From: Flavobacteriaceae bacterium NBU2977
Lineage (GTDB): Bacteria > Bacteroidota > Bacteroidia > Flavobacteriales > Flavobacteriaceae
Assembly (NCBI GenBank): GCA_019931105.1
Contig: JAIOUW010000002.1
Location: forward strand, 950,558 to 1,014,557
DNA length: 64,000 bases
Reading direction: 5' to 3'
Shown here: in pieces, positions 17,264-25,111 of the stretch
Layout: the number at the start of each line of letters is the position of its first letter
Numbering within the stretch: position 1 is the first letter of the stretch
Translations under genes and position numbers: made by a program
The notes under the pieces: generated by a model
Databases searched by the model: none
What the model was told of the DNA's origin: nothing
Seen by the model: only the letters and a program-made list of their open reading frames with translations

Positions 17264-18406
17264 ATGAAAAATAAGGTAATACGAACCATAGTACTCTTTG
17301 TTTCCATATGGACTTTTGGTCAGCAGACGGCACCTCAAAAGATTGCGGAATTATTTACGACAGAATTGCAAAAGGAACCTATCAAAAGTGCTTTTCTGCA
17401 CGTCCATTCCAAATCGAAAGGAATTGATGTTCGGTTGGCGGAAAGTAAGGTGGAAACGGAACATGGCATAACTATTAAAAACCCATTTTACACGGCCAGT
17501 ATTACCAAAATGCTCACGGCTACCGCCGTAGGCATGTTAAAGGACCAAAAGAAGCTGAGTTTTGAAGATAAGATTGCACAATATCTGCCAAAATCACTAA
17601 TTGAAAAGCTGCACGTATTGGATGGAAAGGACTACTCAAAAGACATTACCATCGCCCATCTTTTACAGCATACATCGGGGCTACCAGATTATTTTACGGA
17701 CAAAACCGAAGATGGTAGTCCCAATATCATCAATCAGCTGTTGATGGATACGGATAAGTCGTGGTCACCCGAGGAAATGATTCGGTTTAGCAAAGAAAAA
17801 ATGAAACCTCATTTTGTACCCGGTGATGGCTATCAGTATACGGATACGGAATATGTGCTGTTGGCACTGCTGGTCGAAAAGGTAAGCGGCCTTTCCTTGG
17901 ATGCGTTTTTTAAACAGCATATTTTTCAGCCTTTAGGGATGCAGTCTTCCTATATCAATTTAAAATCATCATCGCTGAAGAATGAACGGCCCATGGCCCA
18001 ATTTTATGCTGACGATATGGAACTATCAACGCTAAAAAGTTTAAGTGCCGATTGGGGTGGAGGAGGTTTGGTGTCCACAACCCAAGACCTGATTACCTTT
18101 CTTGAAGCTTACAACACCAATAAATTGGTAAAAAAGAATACACGCCACGCGATGCAACAATGGGTCGATGAAACGGTAGGCATGGAATACGGTTATGGGA
18201 TACGAAAGGTATCTTTTACAACCCTTTTTGATAATGACACAAACTTGGAAGTAATCGGGCATACAGGTAGTACTGCATCCTTTTTGTGGTACTGTCCGCA
18301 ATTGGACACCTACGTATCAGGCACTTTAAATCAATTGGAAGCTTCAAAAAGCACCCTCAAATTAGTGTATAACCTACTTCAACTTATAGAAAATGAGTAT
18401 TTCTAG
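17264..18406 (+). CDS. Exported beta-lactamase-fold serine hydrolase
   Basis: 380 residues with a signal peptide (cleavage near WTFGQQ) and no lipobox, so unlike the hydrolase at 11083 it should be soluble in the periplasm or secreted. The catalytic SxxK is SITK (about residue 80), the second motif is YTDT in YQYTDTEY (Asp where class C enzymes have Asn), and the third is HTG in GHTGSTASF. It is the second gene of operon C, 46 bases behind the barrel-like gene; its 3' end overlaps a 54-codon reading frame. The substrate is unknown, and peptidase or esterase activity is as likely as beta-lactam hydrolysis. Confidence 0.87.
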   Translation: MKNKVIRTIVLFVSIWTFGQQTAPQKIAELFTTELQKEPIKSAFLHVHSKSKGIDVRLAESKVETEHGITIKNPFYTASITKMLTATAVGMLKDQKKLSFEDKIAQYLPKSLIEKLHVLDGKDYSKDITIAHLLQHTSGLPDYFTDKTEDGSPNIINQLLMDTDKSWSPEEMIRFSKEKMKPHFVPGDGYQYTDTEYVLLALLVEKVSGLSLDAFFKQHIFQPLGMQSSYINLKSSSLKNERPMAQFYADDMELSTLKSLSADWGGGGLVSTTQDLITFLEAYNTNKLVKKNTRHAMQQWVDETVGMEYGYGIRKVSFTTLFDNDTNLEVIGHTGSTASFLWYCPQLDTYVSGTLNQLEASKSTLKLVYNLLQLIENEYF

Positions 18407-18557
18407 GTATTCATTTCGGAAAGGAATTGTTTATGCCGTTATTTTGATGATTCCCATAGCGCCTTCGGTATTTGCACAGTCAGTTCATAAAACGGATTGG
18501 AAAGAAGACCTTAAAATCTACAAGGAATTTTTGGTAAGAAAAAAATCAAAAGAGTAA
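18393..18557 (+). CDS. 54-residue exported peptide, possibly a truncated larger gene
   Basis: The ATG lies 14 bases inside the preceding gene, a common operon overlap. The product starts with basic residues and a hydrophobic run ending PSVFAQ, a convincing Sec signal peptide, but only about 25 residues follow (HKTDWKEDLKIYKEFL...) before the stop. Such a start resembles the N-terminus of secreted peptidases whose first helix reads W-x-EDL. The rest of the gene may therefore have been lost where the island ends, about 110 bases downstream. A functional small peptide cannot be excluded. Confidence 0.5.
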   Translation: MSISRYSFRKGIVYAVILMIPIAPSVFAQSVHKTDWKEDLKIYKEFLVRKKSKE

Positions 18558-18669
18558 GAAATATTTAATTTTATAATAGGCTTACTTATAAATTACCGAA
18601 CAAATGTCGAACAAGCATTATTGTATATTTTTTTAATTATTTGATTATGAGTATTTTAAATAAAAACTA

Positions 18670-18708
18670 ATGATATACAGAACGTATATCATACCATGCA
18701 GGAATAAG
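18670..18708 (+). repeat. yebC 3'-end repeat, copy 2 (right end of the first island)
   Basis: Identical to 8896-8934 at 38 of 39 positions (one G to A), including the yebC stop codon, yet no yebC coding sequence lies upstream. Similarity stops abruptly at both ends. It is a candidate right attachment site. Confidence 0.85.
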
Positions 18709-18812
18709 AATAATTTAGTCAATAGTTAAAAGCCCATTGGCTTATCATTTTTTGAAAGTGCCGTTAAATAGCCTGCAGCAACTTGATATTTTTGAACTTA
18801 GTAATCAAATAA

Positions 18813-19469
18813 ATGACCTCCGTAAAAGAACATTGTTGTGGCGCAGATTTGTTTTTTGACAGGAAAACGGCAGAAAAACAATATCGGCACTATCTAAAAA
18901 ATGGTCCATCAAGGGTAACGGCAAAAATCATCCAACAATTAACTAGGCAGACTATTGAAGGTAAATCATTGCTTGATGTGGGCGGCGGTATCGGTGCTCT
19001 GCAATGGTGGTTCCTTCAACGGGGCGGGTCAAAAACTATATCTATCGACGCCTCATCAGGTTATCTGCGGCAAGCGGAGGAACATGCTGCTAAAAATGGA
19101 TGGGAGACAAAAACTCATTTCATTCTTGGTGATTATACCGAAGTATATTCTCAAGTCGACCGACCTGATTATATTACACTAGACAAAGTAGTCTGCTGCT
19201 ATCCTGAATTTAAGGAAATACTTGAAATAAGCTGTCAACAAGCAAGAACATATGTTGCGCTGAGTTACCCCATTGATGGTATGATTTCTAGAATCATATC
19301 TTGGTTCGGCACTCTATTCATAAGATTTAAAAACAATTCTTTTCGACCCTATGTGCACTCTGTAAATCAAATCAGACAAGTGTTCGAGCAACAGGGATAT
19401 AAAAGAGTTTCGCATGCACTGGCCTTCCCTTGGCACATTGAAATCTATCGTCGAGTAGAGGATATCTAA
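18813..19469 (+). CDS. Class I SAM-dependent methyltransferase
   Basis: 218 residues, cytosolic. The SAM-binding motif I is LLDVGGGIGALQWWFL (about residues 53-68), an acidic residue ends strand 2 (ISIDASSGYL), and ILGDYTEV is motif II. The layout, with CCGAD and FFDRKTAEKQYRHYLKNGP at the N-terminus, is reminiscent of Mg-protoporphyrin O-methyltransferase (BchM)-like proteins and of small-molecule methyltransferases annotated from them. There is no other pigment gene nearby, so a BchM role is unlikely. It stands alone between two copies of the yebC 3' end and looks like separately acquired cargo. Confidence 0.82.
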   Translation: MTSVKEHCCGADLFFDRKTAEKQYRHYLKNGPSRVTAKIIQQLTRQTIEGKSLLDVGGGIGALQWWFLQRGGSKTISIDASSGYLRQAEEHAAKNGWETKTHFILGDYTEVYSQVDRPDYITLDKVVCCYPEFKEILEISCQQARTYVALSYPIDGMISRIISWFGTLFIRFKNNSFRPYVHSVNQIRQVFEQQGYKRVSHALAFPWHIEIYRRVEDI

Positions 19470-19584
19470 GGACCATTAAACTGTTGAATAGCAGGCTTTG
19501 GTCTACATCGAAGTAAATTCAGGCGAATGACATTGCCTATCATGACCTATTTATGTACGAACAATAGTTGAAGCCATAAGGAAG

Positions 19585-19800
19585 TAGTGGTATTGCCGAT
19601 TTATGGGCCTTTCGAAAGTTTCGGGGCCATTCTAAAGGAATGGGAGCACCAGGGCATTGAAATCCTTTCCTCGGGATTTTGAGCGTATTCCACAAGTGAC
19701 CAATCAATTGACAGACGAAGAAGCCGCCGTTGTCGACAACTACTCGAATAATTAAAGAGGGCGATGATGGGCAGAACGTATACCATACGACGTAGAAATG
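19585..19800 (+). pseudogene. Decayed fragment of the yebC 3' end (copy 3)
   Basis: About 210 bases align with yebC 8725-8933, with long identical stretches such as TTGAAATCCTTTCCTCGGG and TTGACAGACGAAGAAGCCGCC. The copy carries an inserted T (after CGGGATTT), small deletions and in-frame stops, so it codes for nothing. It has no yebC N-terminal half. It ends with the counterpart of QNVYHT followed by TAG, so it reaches the original stop region. Identity over the middle is roughly 90 % by eye. Confidence 0.85.
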
Positions 19801-19815
19801 ATATCGCCTGAAACC

Positions 19816-19848
19816 ATAAAAAAAGCCACCTTGCACAAGGTGGCTTTT
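19816..19848 (-). terminator. Terminator of the 1561-residue surface protein gene
   Basis: A hairpin AGCCACCTTG-CA-CAAGGTGGCT is flanked by A-runs on the left and T-runs on the right, so it can work in both directions. It sits 17 bases past the stop of the leftward gene and, from the other side, beyond the yebC remnant. Confidence 0.85.
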
Positions 19849-19864
19849 TGTCTTTTTATCAGCC

Positions 19865-22800
19865 TTATGGTTTGTTAATTACTTTTAAAATCTGATTGCC
19901 ATTTCCAGTAGAAACATATATATAATACATTCCCGCCGGTAGTTTATCAGTTGTTAGGTTAATCTCATTTACGCCCTTCTTTAGATCGTATTTACCAAAA
20001 GTTCGAACTCTTTGACCAATTCCATCATAAATGGACAATTCTCCCGTCACATCGTTTGGTGATTTCACCACCAGCGTTATGTCATTTTTAAATGGAATTG
20101 GGTATCCGGACAATTCCAAGGCAGGTGTACGATACTTTTGAACATCATCCATTGGGCAAACCTCAGCGTGTAATATTACATGAAAACTATCCATATCGCC
20201 TGCATTCAGATTTTGCCATGTGTAGGTAATGAAATCACCACTGACCGTATCTGAATAAGGGTAATCCCCGGGCGCCACGGTTAAGTTACCATTGTTCTGT
20301 TTTACAGGTATGGAGTTACTGCCTACATACAATTGGGCCTCGGTCATCTTATAATCGTTTAGGGTTGATACCGTAACGTTGACAGACCCGTTGGAAAATG
20401 TTACTTCAACGGTTCCTACCAGGGCTCCTTTGCCAATATCGCATTGCCCGGCAGCAGCATAAAGATCCATCTGATATATACCATCTATAGAAGGAATCTC
20501 ATTGGTCCATCCCCAGCGATTCCCACTTATATTGGGAATGTCTAAGAAGCAAGTCCTTACATTTTCATCCGAAGATCTCGCAAAAGCCGTTTCGCATTTG
20601 TCAATTGATCCAGGGTTGCAATTTAGATCTTCATCAATTTCTCCATCACCATCGTTATCTACACCATCGCAAACCTCAATATCGCATCCATCTGGGATAC
20701 CATCACCATCAGCATCCAGGGTATCATCAGATCCAGGACAAACGTCAATACAGTCAGGCACCCCATCCTGATCGGTATCCATGCTATCGTCACAATCGTC
20801 AGTACAGTCAGGTGTTCCGTCGCCATCGCTGTCAATACTGTCATCACACTGGTCGGAACAATCAGGAGTGCCGTCCCCGTCAGTGTCAATCCTATCGTCA
20901 CAATCGTCAGTACAATCGGGTGTTCCATCGCCATCGCTGTCAATACTGTCATCACACTGGTCGGAACAATCAGGAGTGCCGTCTCCGTCAGTGTCAATCG
21001 TATCGTCACAATCGTCAGTACAGTCAGGTGTTCCGTCGCCATCGCTGTCAATACTGTCATCACACTGGTCGGAACAATCAGGAGTGCCGTCCCCGTCAGT
21101 GTCAATCGTATCGTCACAATCATCAGTACAGTCGGGTGTTCCATCGCCATCGCTGTCAATACTGTCATCACACTGGTCGGAACAATCAGGAGTGCCGTCC
21201 CCGTCAGTGTCAATCGTATCGTCACAATTATCATAGCAATCGGCCGTGCCATCGCCATCTTGGTCGAAACCTTCGTCTATGTCGCCATCACCATCATTAT
21301 CAATACCATCGCAGACTTCTCCATTGGGTTCTGTGATTGTAATGCTGCACCGGGAGGTTAATCCTATGGCGTCAGTGATGGTTACATAGTGAGTGCCCGC
21401 CTTTAACTTTGTGTTCAACTGCTCTGTTGTACCATCTTCCCATTGATAGGTATATGGTCGGTAACCCCCATTTCCTTGCACTTTGGCGGAACCGTCATTT
21501 CCTCCTCGAACGGTTACATTGCCATAAAGGTTGATCCAGCAATACAATTCTTTAGCTATATCTATTTGACCGACAGCCTCACATCCATTTATATCAGTAA
21601 CGGTAACCGAATGCAAACCATAGGTCAAGGTAGTCGCTGTTTGGGTAATCTCCCCATTGTCCCACAAAAAGGTAAATGGACCCGATCCACCTTCTAGATT
21701 TACGGTAGCCACCCCGTCTTCCGTTAGATGGTTCGTTGCAAGCTCTTCCTGTTCAACACTGCAAATGAAATCATTGCAGCTACCCTCACCAGGTTCAGAT
21801 ATGGTCACGCTACACTGCGATGTGGCCCCCGTGGCATCTGTAATGGTCACATAATGGGTACCCGCAGACAGTGATTTGTTCACTTCCTCGGTTGAGCCGT
21901 CTTGCCACTTAAAGCTATATGGCCGATAACCCCCGTTACCTTTTACACTTGCAACGCCATCGCTACCTCCGCGGATGCTCACGTTCTGTATCAAGTTTGT
22001 CCAACAGTATAGTTCCTTGGCAATATCTATTTGACAAGTGGTCTCACACCCGTTGGAATCCGTTACGGTCACCGTATGCATTCCATAGGTCAAGGTGGTG
22101 GCTGTTTGGGTGTTCTCACCGTTGTCCCAAAGGTAAGTGTACTCTGCCGCGCCCCCTTTTGGGTACACCGTTGCAACACCGTCTAGCGTCAAATGGTTCG
22201 TTGCGAGCCTATCTTGCTCTATGCTACAGGTCAACGGCTCGTTGTTGGTTACGATGAAAGCCTCCGAAGTGGCCTCACATCCCAATTCGTTTGAAACCGT
22301 TACGGAATAGCTTCCCTCCAAGGCCGTAATGGTCCGGGTAGTCTGGCCGCCCGGTGACCATAGATAACTTGCAAAGCCGGCCCCGGCATCCAAGGTAACC
22401 CCGTTCCCGTCATGGCAATAGCTATCGTTTCCGGTGATCTCCACCATAGGGGCCGGGTTCACCGTTAAGGTGGCCGCTTCACTGGTCACCGAACAATCGT
22501 CCGTGGGGTCATTCGACGTACCGTTGTCCGAAGTTATTATTACACGGTATAGCCATCCATCTGCATTGACGAATGCACCCTGTGGCGCATTGATAATACT
22601 TTCAGTCTGATTATCAAGATTAGTCCAAAATTGGCCTCCACTAGTCGATGATTCCCAACGATATGTAAGTGTTCCGTTTCCAGTGGCCCCAACGCTAAAA
22701 CTATAGGGCTCAAATTCGCAGACCTCTACATCCTGGGGCTGGGTGTCAATTGAAACTTCACATGGAATAATCACATCTATTGTGGCCGCATCGCCATCAT

Positions 22801-24550
22801 CCTCATCCCCCGGGTCATCAATAACATTACCATCCCCATTGGTATCCACACCATTGCCCGGGGTAGAGTCCACATCGGTTTCGTTCTGCGCGGTTACTTC
22901 CGCAAGGTTCAAATAATCCCCCGATGCATTTACGGTGGCCGACACCGTCAAGGTTTCGCTTTGGACGGCCACTAGGCTGCCCAAAGTCCATTGTCCAGTA
23001 CCACTGTTATACGTTCCTTGGCTAGTTGTGAAGCCCGTATAGGTATACCCACTGGGCAATTGGTCCGTAACCACTACCCCGGTTGCCGTACTCGGGCCCT
23101 GGTTGGTCACCACCACCGTAAATGTGACAGGGTCGCCAACATTGGGCGTGGCGTTATCAACGCTCATTTCAAGTTCTAGGTCCACCTCATTGGTATCGAA
23201 GTTCCAGAAATTGACCGATCTATTGCTAACGGTATTGTCGACCGTGAATTGGGTACATGGGCGACTCATCCCTTCCGGATCCGTATCACCTCCACCTAAT
23301 ATGTTGGTCCAGCCAGGCTGTGGGGTTTCACATATGGTGTAGGTCCCAACGGGAAAGGCACCAAAGGAAACCACGCCATTGGCATCGGTTATACCATCGG
23401 CCAACTCATTGCCACTCTCATCATAGAGCGTGAATTCCCATCCTGGGAGTCTTGGATCGTTCGCAAAGCTTACGCCTCCGATTCCATCATCTTGGAGTTT
23501 GGTCGCGAAAATATCAACAAGGTCTACCTCATAGTTCCAGAAATTGACCGATCTATTGCTAACGGTATTGTCGACCGTGAATTGGGTACATGGGCGACTC
23601 ATCCCTTCCGGATCCGTATCACCTCCACCTAATATGTTGGTCCAGCCAGGCTGTGGGGTTTCACATATGGTGTAGGTCCCAACGGGAAAGGCACCAAAGG
23701 AAACCACGCCATTGGCATCGGTTATACCATCGGCCAACTCATTGCCACTCTCATCATAGAGCGTGAATTCCCATCCTGGGAGTCTTGGATCGTTCGCAAA
23801 GCTTACGCCTCCGATTCCATCATCTTGGAGTTTGGTCGCGAAAATATCAACAAGGTCTCCTGTTGTAATTGCAAAATTAACATCAACCGTACCTGGATAG
23901 ACATTTTCATTATCGCTCACCCAATTAGCAATATTATGTACGGTTGCCCTAATTTCTTCGGGCGTGCCCGACAAGGGACAACCCGCTATACCACAACTAA
24001 ATTGAAAGTTATCTTGTTCAATTCCTCCTGGGCCTGTCAATCTGATAGCGGTATCGCCTGTTGTCAAAACGTCAGGAAGCGCTGAAGTGGTGTTGCTCGT
24101 TGCGTCACCATCCCAGTTTGCATCATCTGTTACGCCAGATACCACATTAAAATGCAATCCTGCTATAAATGTAGGGCTGGCGATACTGCCCTGTATGGCG
24201 AACAGTTGATCTCCTAATACCGTAAATGAAGCCGCCGGTGGAGACAAATTACTAAAATCCAATACAATAACGTCGCCTGCCGTTCTGGCCACACCAGAAG
24301 TCCAGGTAAATTCACCGTCACCGGCAAAAGAAGAGAATCCAGTAACATCACTCCAACCTCGATCCGTAAAAATAATCTGTGTGGCAGCGTCAACATCTTT
24401 TAACAAAATGAAGGCAAAGCTGTCATCGGTATCTGTTTCCCCGTCGGTATTTATACCCAAAAAGGCAATATCTCCAGCACTTAGGGTTGTCTGGGCAAAA
24501 GCAGTAATAAAAGTGAGCAATAAAGCACACAAGAATGTAATTTTTCTCAT
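19865..24550 (-). CDS. Large T9SS-exported surface protein with CNA-B-like, DUF11, SprB-like and TSP3 repeats
   Basis: 1561 residues. In order: signal peptide (1-20, ending AFAQ); an N-terminal domain (about 20-225) beginning LSAGDIAFLGINTDG; two identical CNA-B/SdrD-B-like domains (about 231-450; GWEFTLYDESGNELADG, GTYTICETPQPGW); a DUF11 domain (about 455-590; NVGDPVTFTVVVTNQGPS); an Ig-like segment; SprB-like repeats (about 700-1080; YSVTVSNELGCE, HTVTVTDSNGCE); calcium-binding thrombospondin type 3 repeats (about 1085-1300; DTDGDGTPDC units); and a C-terminal T9SS type A sorting domain (LPAGMYYIYVSTGNGNQILKVINKP). The protein should be exported across the outer membrane and surface-attached or released, with an adhesive role (inference). 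It is the last gene of a leftward group with the tail-collar gene, 37 bases upstream. Confidence 0.88.
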   Translation of the reverse strand: MRKITFLCALLLTFITAFAQTTLSAGDIAFLGINTDGETDTDDSFAFILLKDVDAATQIIFTDRGWSDVTGFSSFAGDGEFTWTSGVARTAGDVIVLDFSNLSPPAASFTVLGDQLFAIQGSIASPTFIAGLHFNVVSGVTDDANWDGDATSNTTSALPDVLTTGDTAIRLTGPGGIEQDNFQFSCGIAGCPLSGTPEEIRATVHNIANWVSDNENVYPGTVDVNFAITTGDLVDIFATKLQDDGIGGVSFANDPRLPGWEFTLYDESGNELADGITDANGVVSFGAFPVGTYTICETPQPGWTNILGGGDTDPEGMSRPCTQFTVDNTVSNRSVNFWNYEVDLVDIFATKLQDDGIGGVSFANDPRLPGWEFTLYDESGNELADGITDANGVVSFGAFPVGTYTICETPQPGWTNILGGGDTDPEGMSRPCTQFTVDNTVSNRSVNFWNFDTNEVDLELEMSVDNATPNVGDPVTFTVVVTNQGPSTATGVVVTDQLPSGYTYTGFTTSQGTYNSGTGQWTLGSLVAVQSETLTVSATVNASGDYLNLAEVTAQNETDVDSTPGNGVDTNGDGNVIDDPGDEDDGDAATIDVIIPCEVSIDTQPQDVEVCEFEPYSFSVGATGNGTLTYRWESSTSGGQFWTNLDNQTESIINAPQGAFVNADGWLYRVIITSDNGTSNDPTDDCSVTSEAATLTVNPAPMVEITGNDSYCHDGNGVTLDAGAGFASYLWSPGGQTTRTITALEGSYSVTVSNELGCEATSEAFIVTNNEPLTCSIEQDRLATNHLTLDGVATVYPKGGAAEYTYLWDNGENTQTATTLTYGMHTVTVTDSNGCETTCQIDIAKELYCWTNLIQNVSIRGGSDGVASVKGNGGYRPYSFKWQDGSTEEVNKSLSAGTHYVTITDATGATSQCSVTISEPGEGSCNDFICSVEQEELATNHLTEDGVATVNLEGGSGPFTFLWDNGEITQTATTLTYGLHSVTVTDINGCEAVGQIDIAKELYCWINLYGNVTVRGGNDGSAKVQGNGGYRPYTYQWEDGTTEQLNTKLKAGTHYVTITDAIGLTSRCSITITEPNGEVCDGIDNDGDGDIDEGFDQDGDGTADCYDNCDDTIDTDGDGTPDCSDQCDDSIDSDGDGTPDCTDDCDDTIDTDGDGTPDCSDQCDDSIDSDGDGTPDCTDDCDDTIDTDGDGTPDCSDQCDDSIDSDGDGTPDCTDDCDDRIDTDGDGTPDCSDQCDDSIDSDGDGTPDCTDDCDDSMDTDQDGVPDCIDVCPGSDDTLDADGDGIPDGCDIEVCDGVDNDGDGEIDEDLNCNPGSIDKCETAFARSSDENVRTCFLDIPNISGNRWGWTNEIPSIDGIYQMDLYAAAGQCDIGKGALVGTVEVTFSNGSVNVTVSTLNDYKMTEAQLYVGSNSIPVKQNNGNLTVAPGDYPYSDTVSGDFITYTWQNLNAGDMDSFHVILHAEVCPMDDVQKYRTPALELSGYPIPFKNDITLVVKSPNDVTGELSIYDGIGQRVRTFGKYDLKKGVNEINLTTDKLPAGMYYIYVSTGNGNQILKVINKP
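20650..21270 (-). repeat. 108-base tandem repeats encoding thrombospondin type 3 units
   Basis: The same anchor sequence (TCATCACACTGGTCGGAACA) begins at 20841, 20949, 21057 and 21165, a strict 108-base period. Each unit encodes 36 residues, two Asp-rich calcium-binding TSP3 half-repeats. Units differ by only a few bases, so copy number could change by slippage or recombination. Confidence 0.9.
23201..23858 (-). repeat. Direct duplication of a CNA-B-like domain, 333-base period
   Basis: Bases 23201-23525 and 23534-23858 appear identical over 325 positions, including third codon positions. They encode two successive 111-residue domain units in the surface protein. Identity at silent sites points to a very recent duplication or ongoing gene conversion; an assembly artefact is the other possibility. 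Confidence 0.9.
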
Positions 24551-24587
24551 ATCAGGTCTGTCTTAGTTGGTGAATTTCTCGTAGATA

Positions 24588-25100
24588 TTAACTTCTTGAA
24601 GGAAATAATCCAGTCAAAGCGATGATATAAGTCACACATTGGAAAGGTTGTATATTATTTACGGACTGGCTACCCCCTGAATTCAAGGTCTGAAATGTGG
24701 CCATGTCGGAGTCTGAGGTCGTACCAAAACTATCAAGACCTGCCCCGGCAACATAATTACCGGAGGGCACATCGGTATTACCTTCTTCCTTAGCAGGTAA
24801 GGAAACTCCATGACTGTGTGATGGTAGTTGATTTACATTCAACGTGTTGGTCTCCGTACCGCTTTTTTCTCCCAATCTTCTTGGGGTCAAACCAGGTCCA
24901 TTTCCTGCATGCATGGGAACTCTACCACGTAAATCAGGTAATCCAAAGGTTGTTCGACCGTCACCCCCATAGGTAGTTCCTAAAATTGAATATAAAGCAG
25001 AGTTGCTTGCAATGGATAAAAGTTGACCGTCACACAATGCCCATCCGCGTGGGGCAAAGTTTCCGCCGAACATTATAATTTGTCCTATAAATGGTTCCAT
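24588..25100 (-). CDS. Phage tail-collar domain protein (microcystin-dependent-protein-like)
   Basis: 170 residues without a signal peptide. The N-terminus (MEPFIGQIIMFGGNFAPRGW followed by ALCDGQLL) and TYGGDGRTTFGLPDLRGRVP are the hallmarks of the tail-collar domain found at phage fibre tips and in free-standing bacterial genes often named MdpB. NQLPSHSHGV is the usual central motif, and the C-terminus IQPFQCVTYIIALTGLFPSR is complete. No other phage structural gene is near, so it is not part of an evident prophage. It lies between a dioxygenase-fold gene (11 bases upstream) and the large surface protein (37 bases downstream), all leftward. Confidence 0.9.
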   Translation of the reverse strand: MEPFIGQIIMFGGNFAPRGWALCDGQLLSIASNSALYSILGTTYGGDGRTTFGLPDLRGRVPMHAGNGPGLTPRRLGEKSGTETNTLNVNQLPSHSHGVSLPAKEEGNTDVPSGNYVAGAGLDSFGTTSDSDMATFQTLNSGGSQSVNNIQPFQCVTYIIALTGLFPSRS

Positions 25101-25111
25101 AGTTTAATAAT

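Larger units (their letters stand above)
8935..18708 (+). mobile_element. Putative genomic island bounded by direct repeats of the yebC 3' end
   Basis: 9.8 kb lies between two almost identical 39-base direct repeats, the left one inside the intact yebC and the right one standing alone in non-coding DNA. This is the geometry left by site-specific insertion into a gene's 3' end. The content is accessory: a regulator, exported serine hydrolases, outer-membrane-type proteins and an acetyltransferase. No integrase, transposase or recombinase is recognisable inside, so the mechanism and mobility are inferred. Bases 8935-9209 are non-coding and A/T-rich; the only thing seen there is an inverted repeat at 9060-9078 (ATAAGTG-N5-CACTTAT) without a T-run. 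Confidence 0.5.

Noticed and set aside
19540..19836. Short open frames across the yebC remnant
   Set aside because: They are antisense or frameshifted pieces of a decayed yebC tail, with no start context or domain.
20770..21240. Regular spaced repeats that could be taken for a CRISPR array
   Set aside because: The repeats are contiguous 108-base coding units without variable spacers, in frame with a TSP3 protein; no cas gene is near.
20605..21336. Long open frames on the strand opposite the TSP3 repeats
   Set aside because: They result from the 108-base repeat, which keeps all frames open by periodicity. The sequences are low-complexity, without start signals, and antisense to a clear coding region.
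24588..25100. Prophage suggested by the tail-collar gene
   Set aside because: No capsid, portal, terminase, tail tube, lysis or integrase gene is nearby. Free-standing tail-collar genes are known in bacteria.
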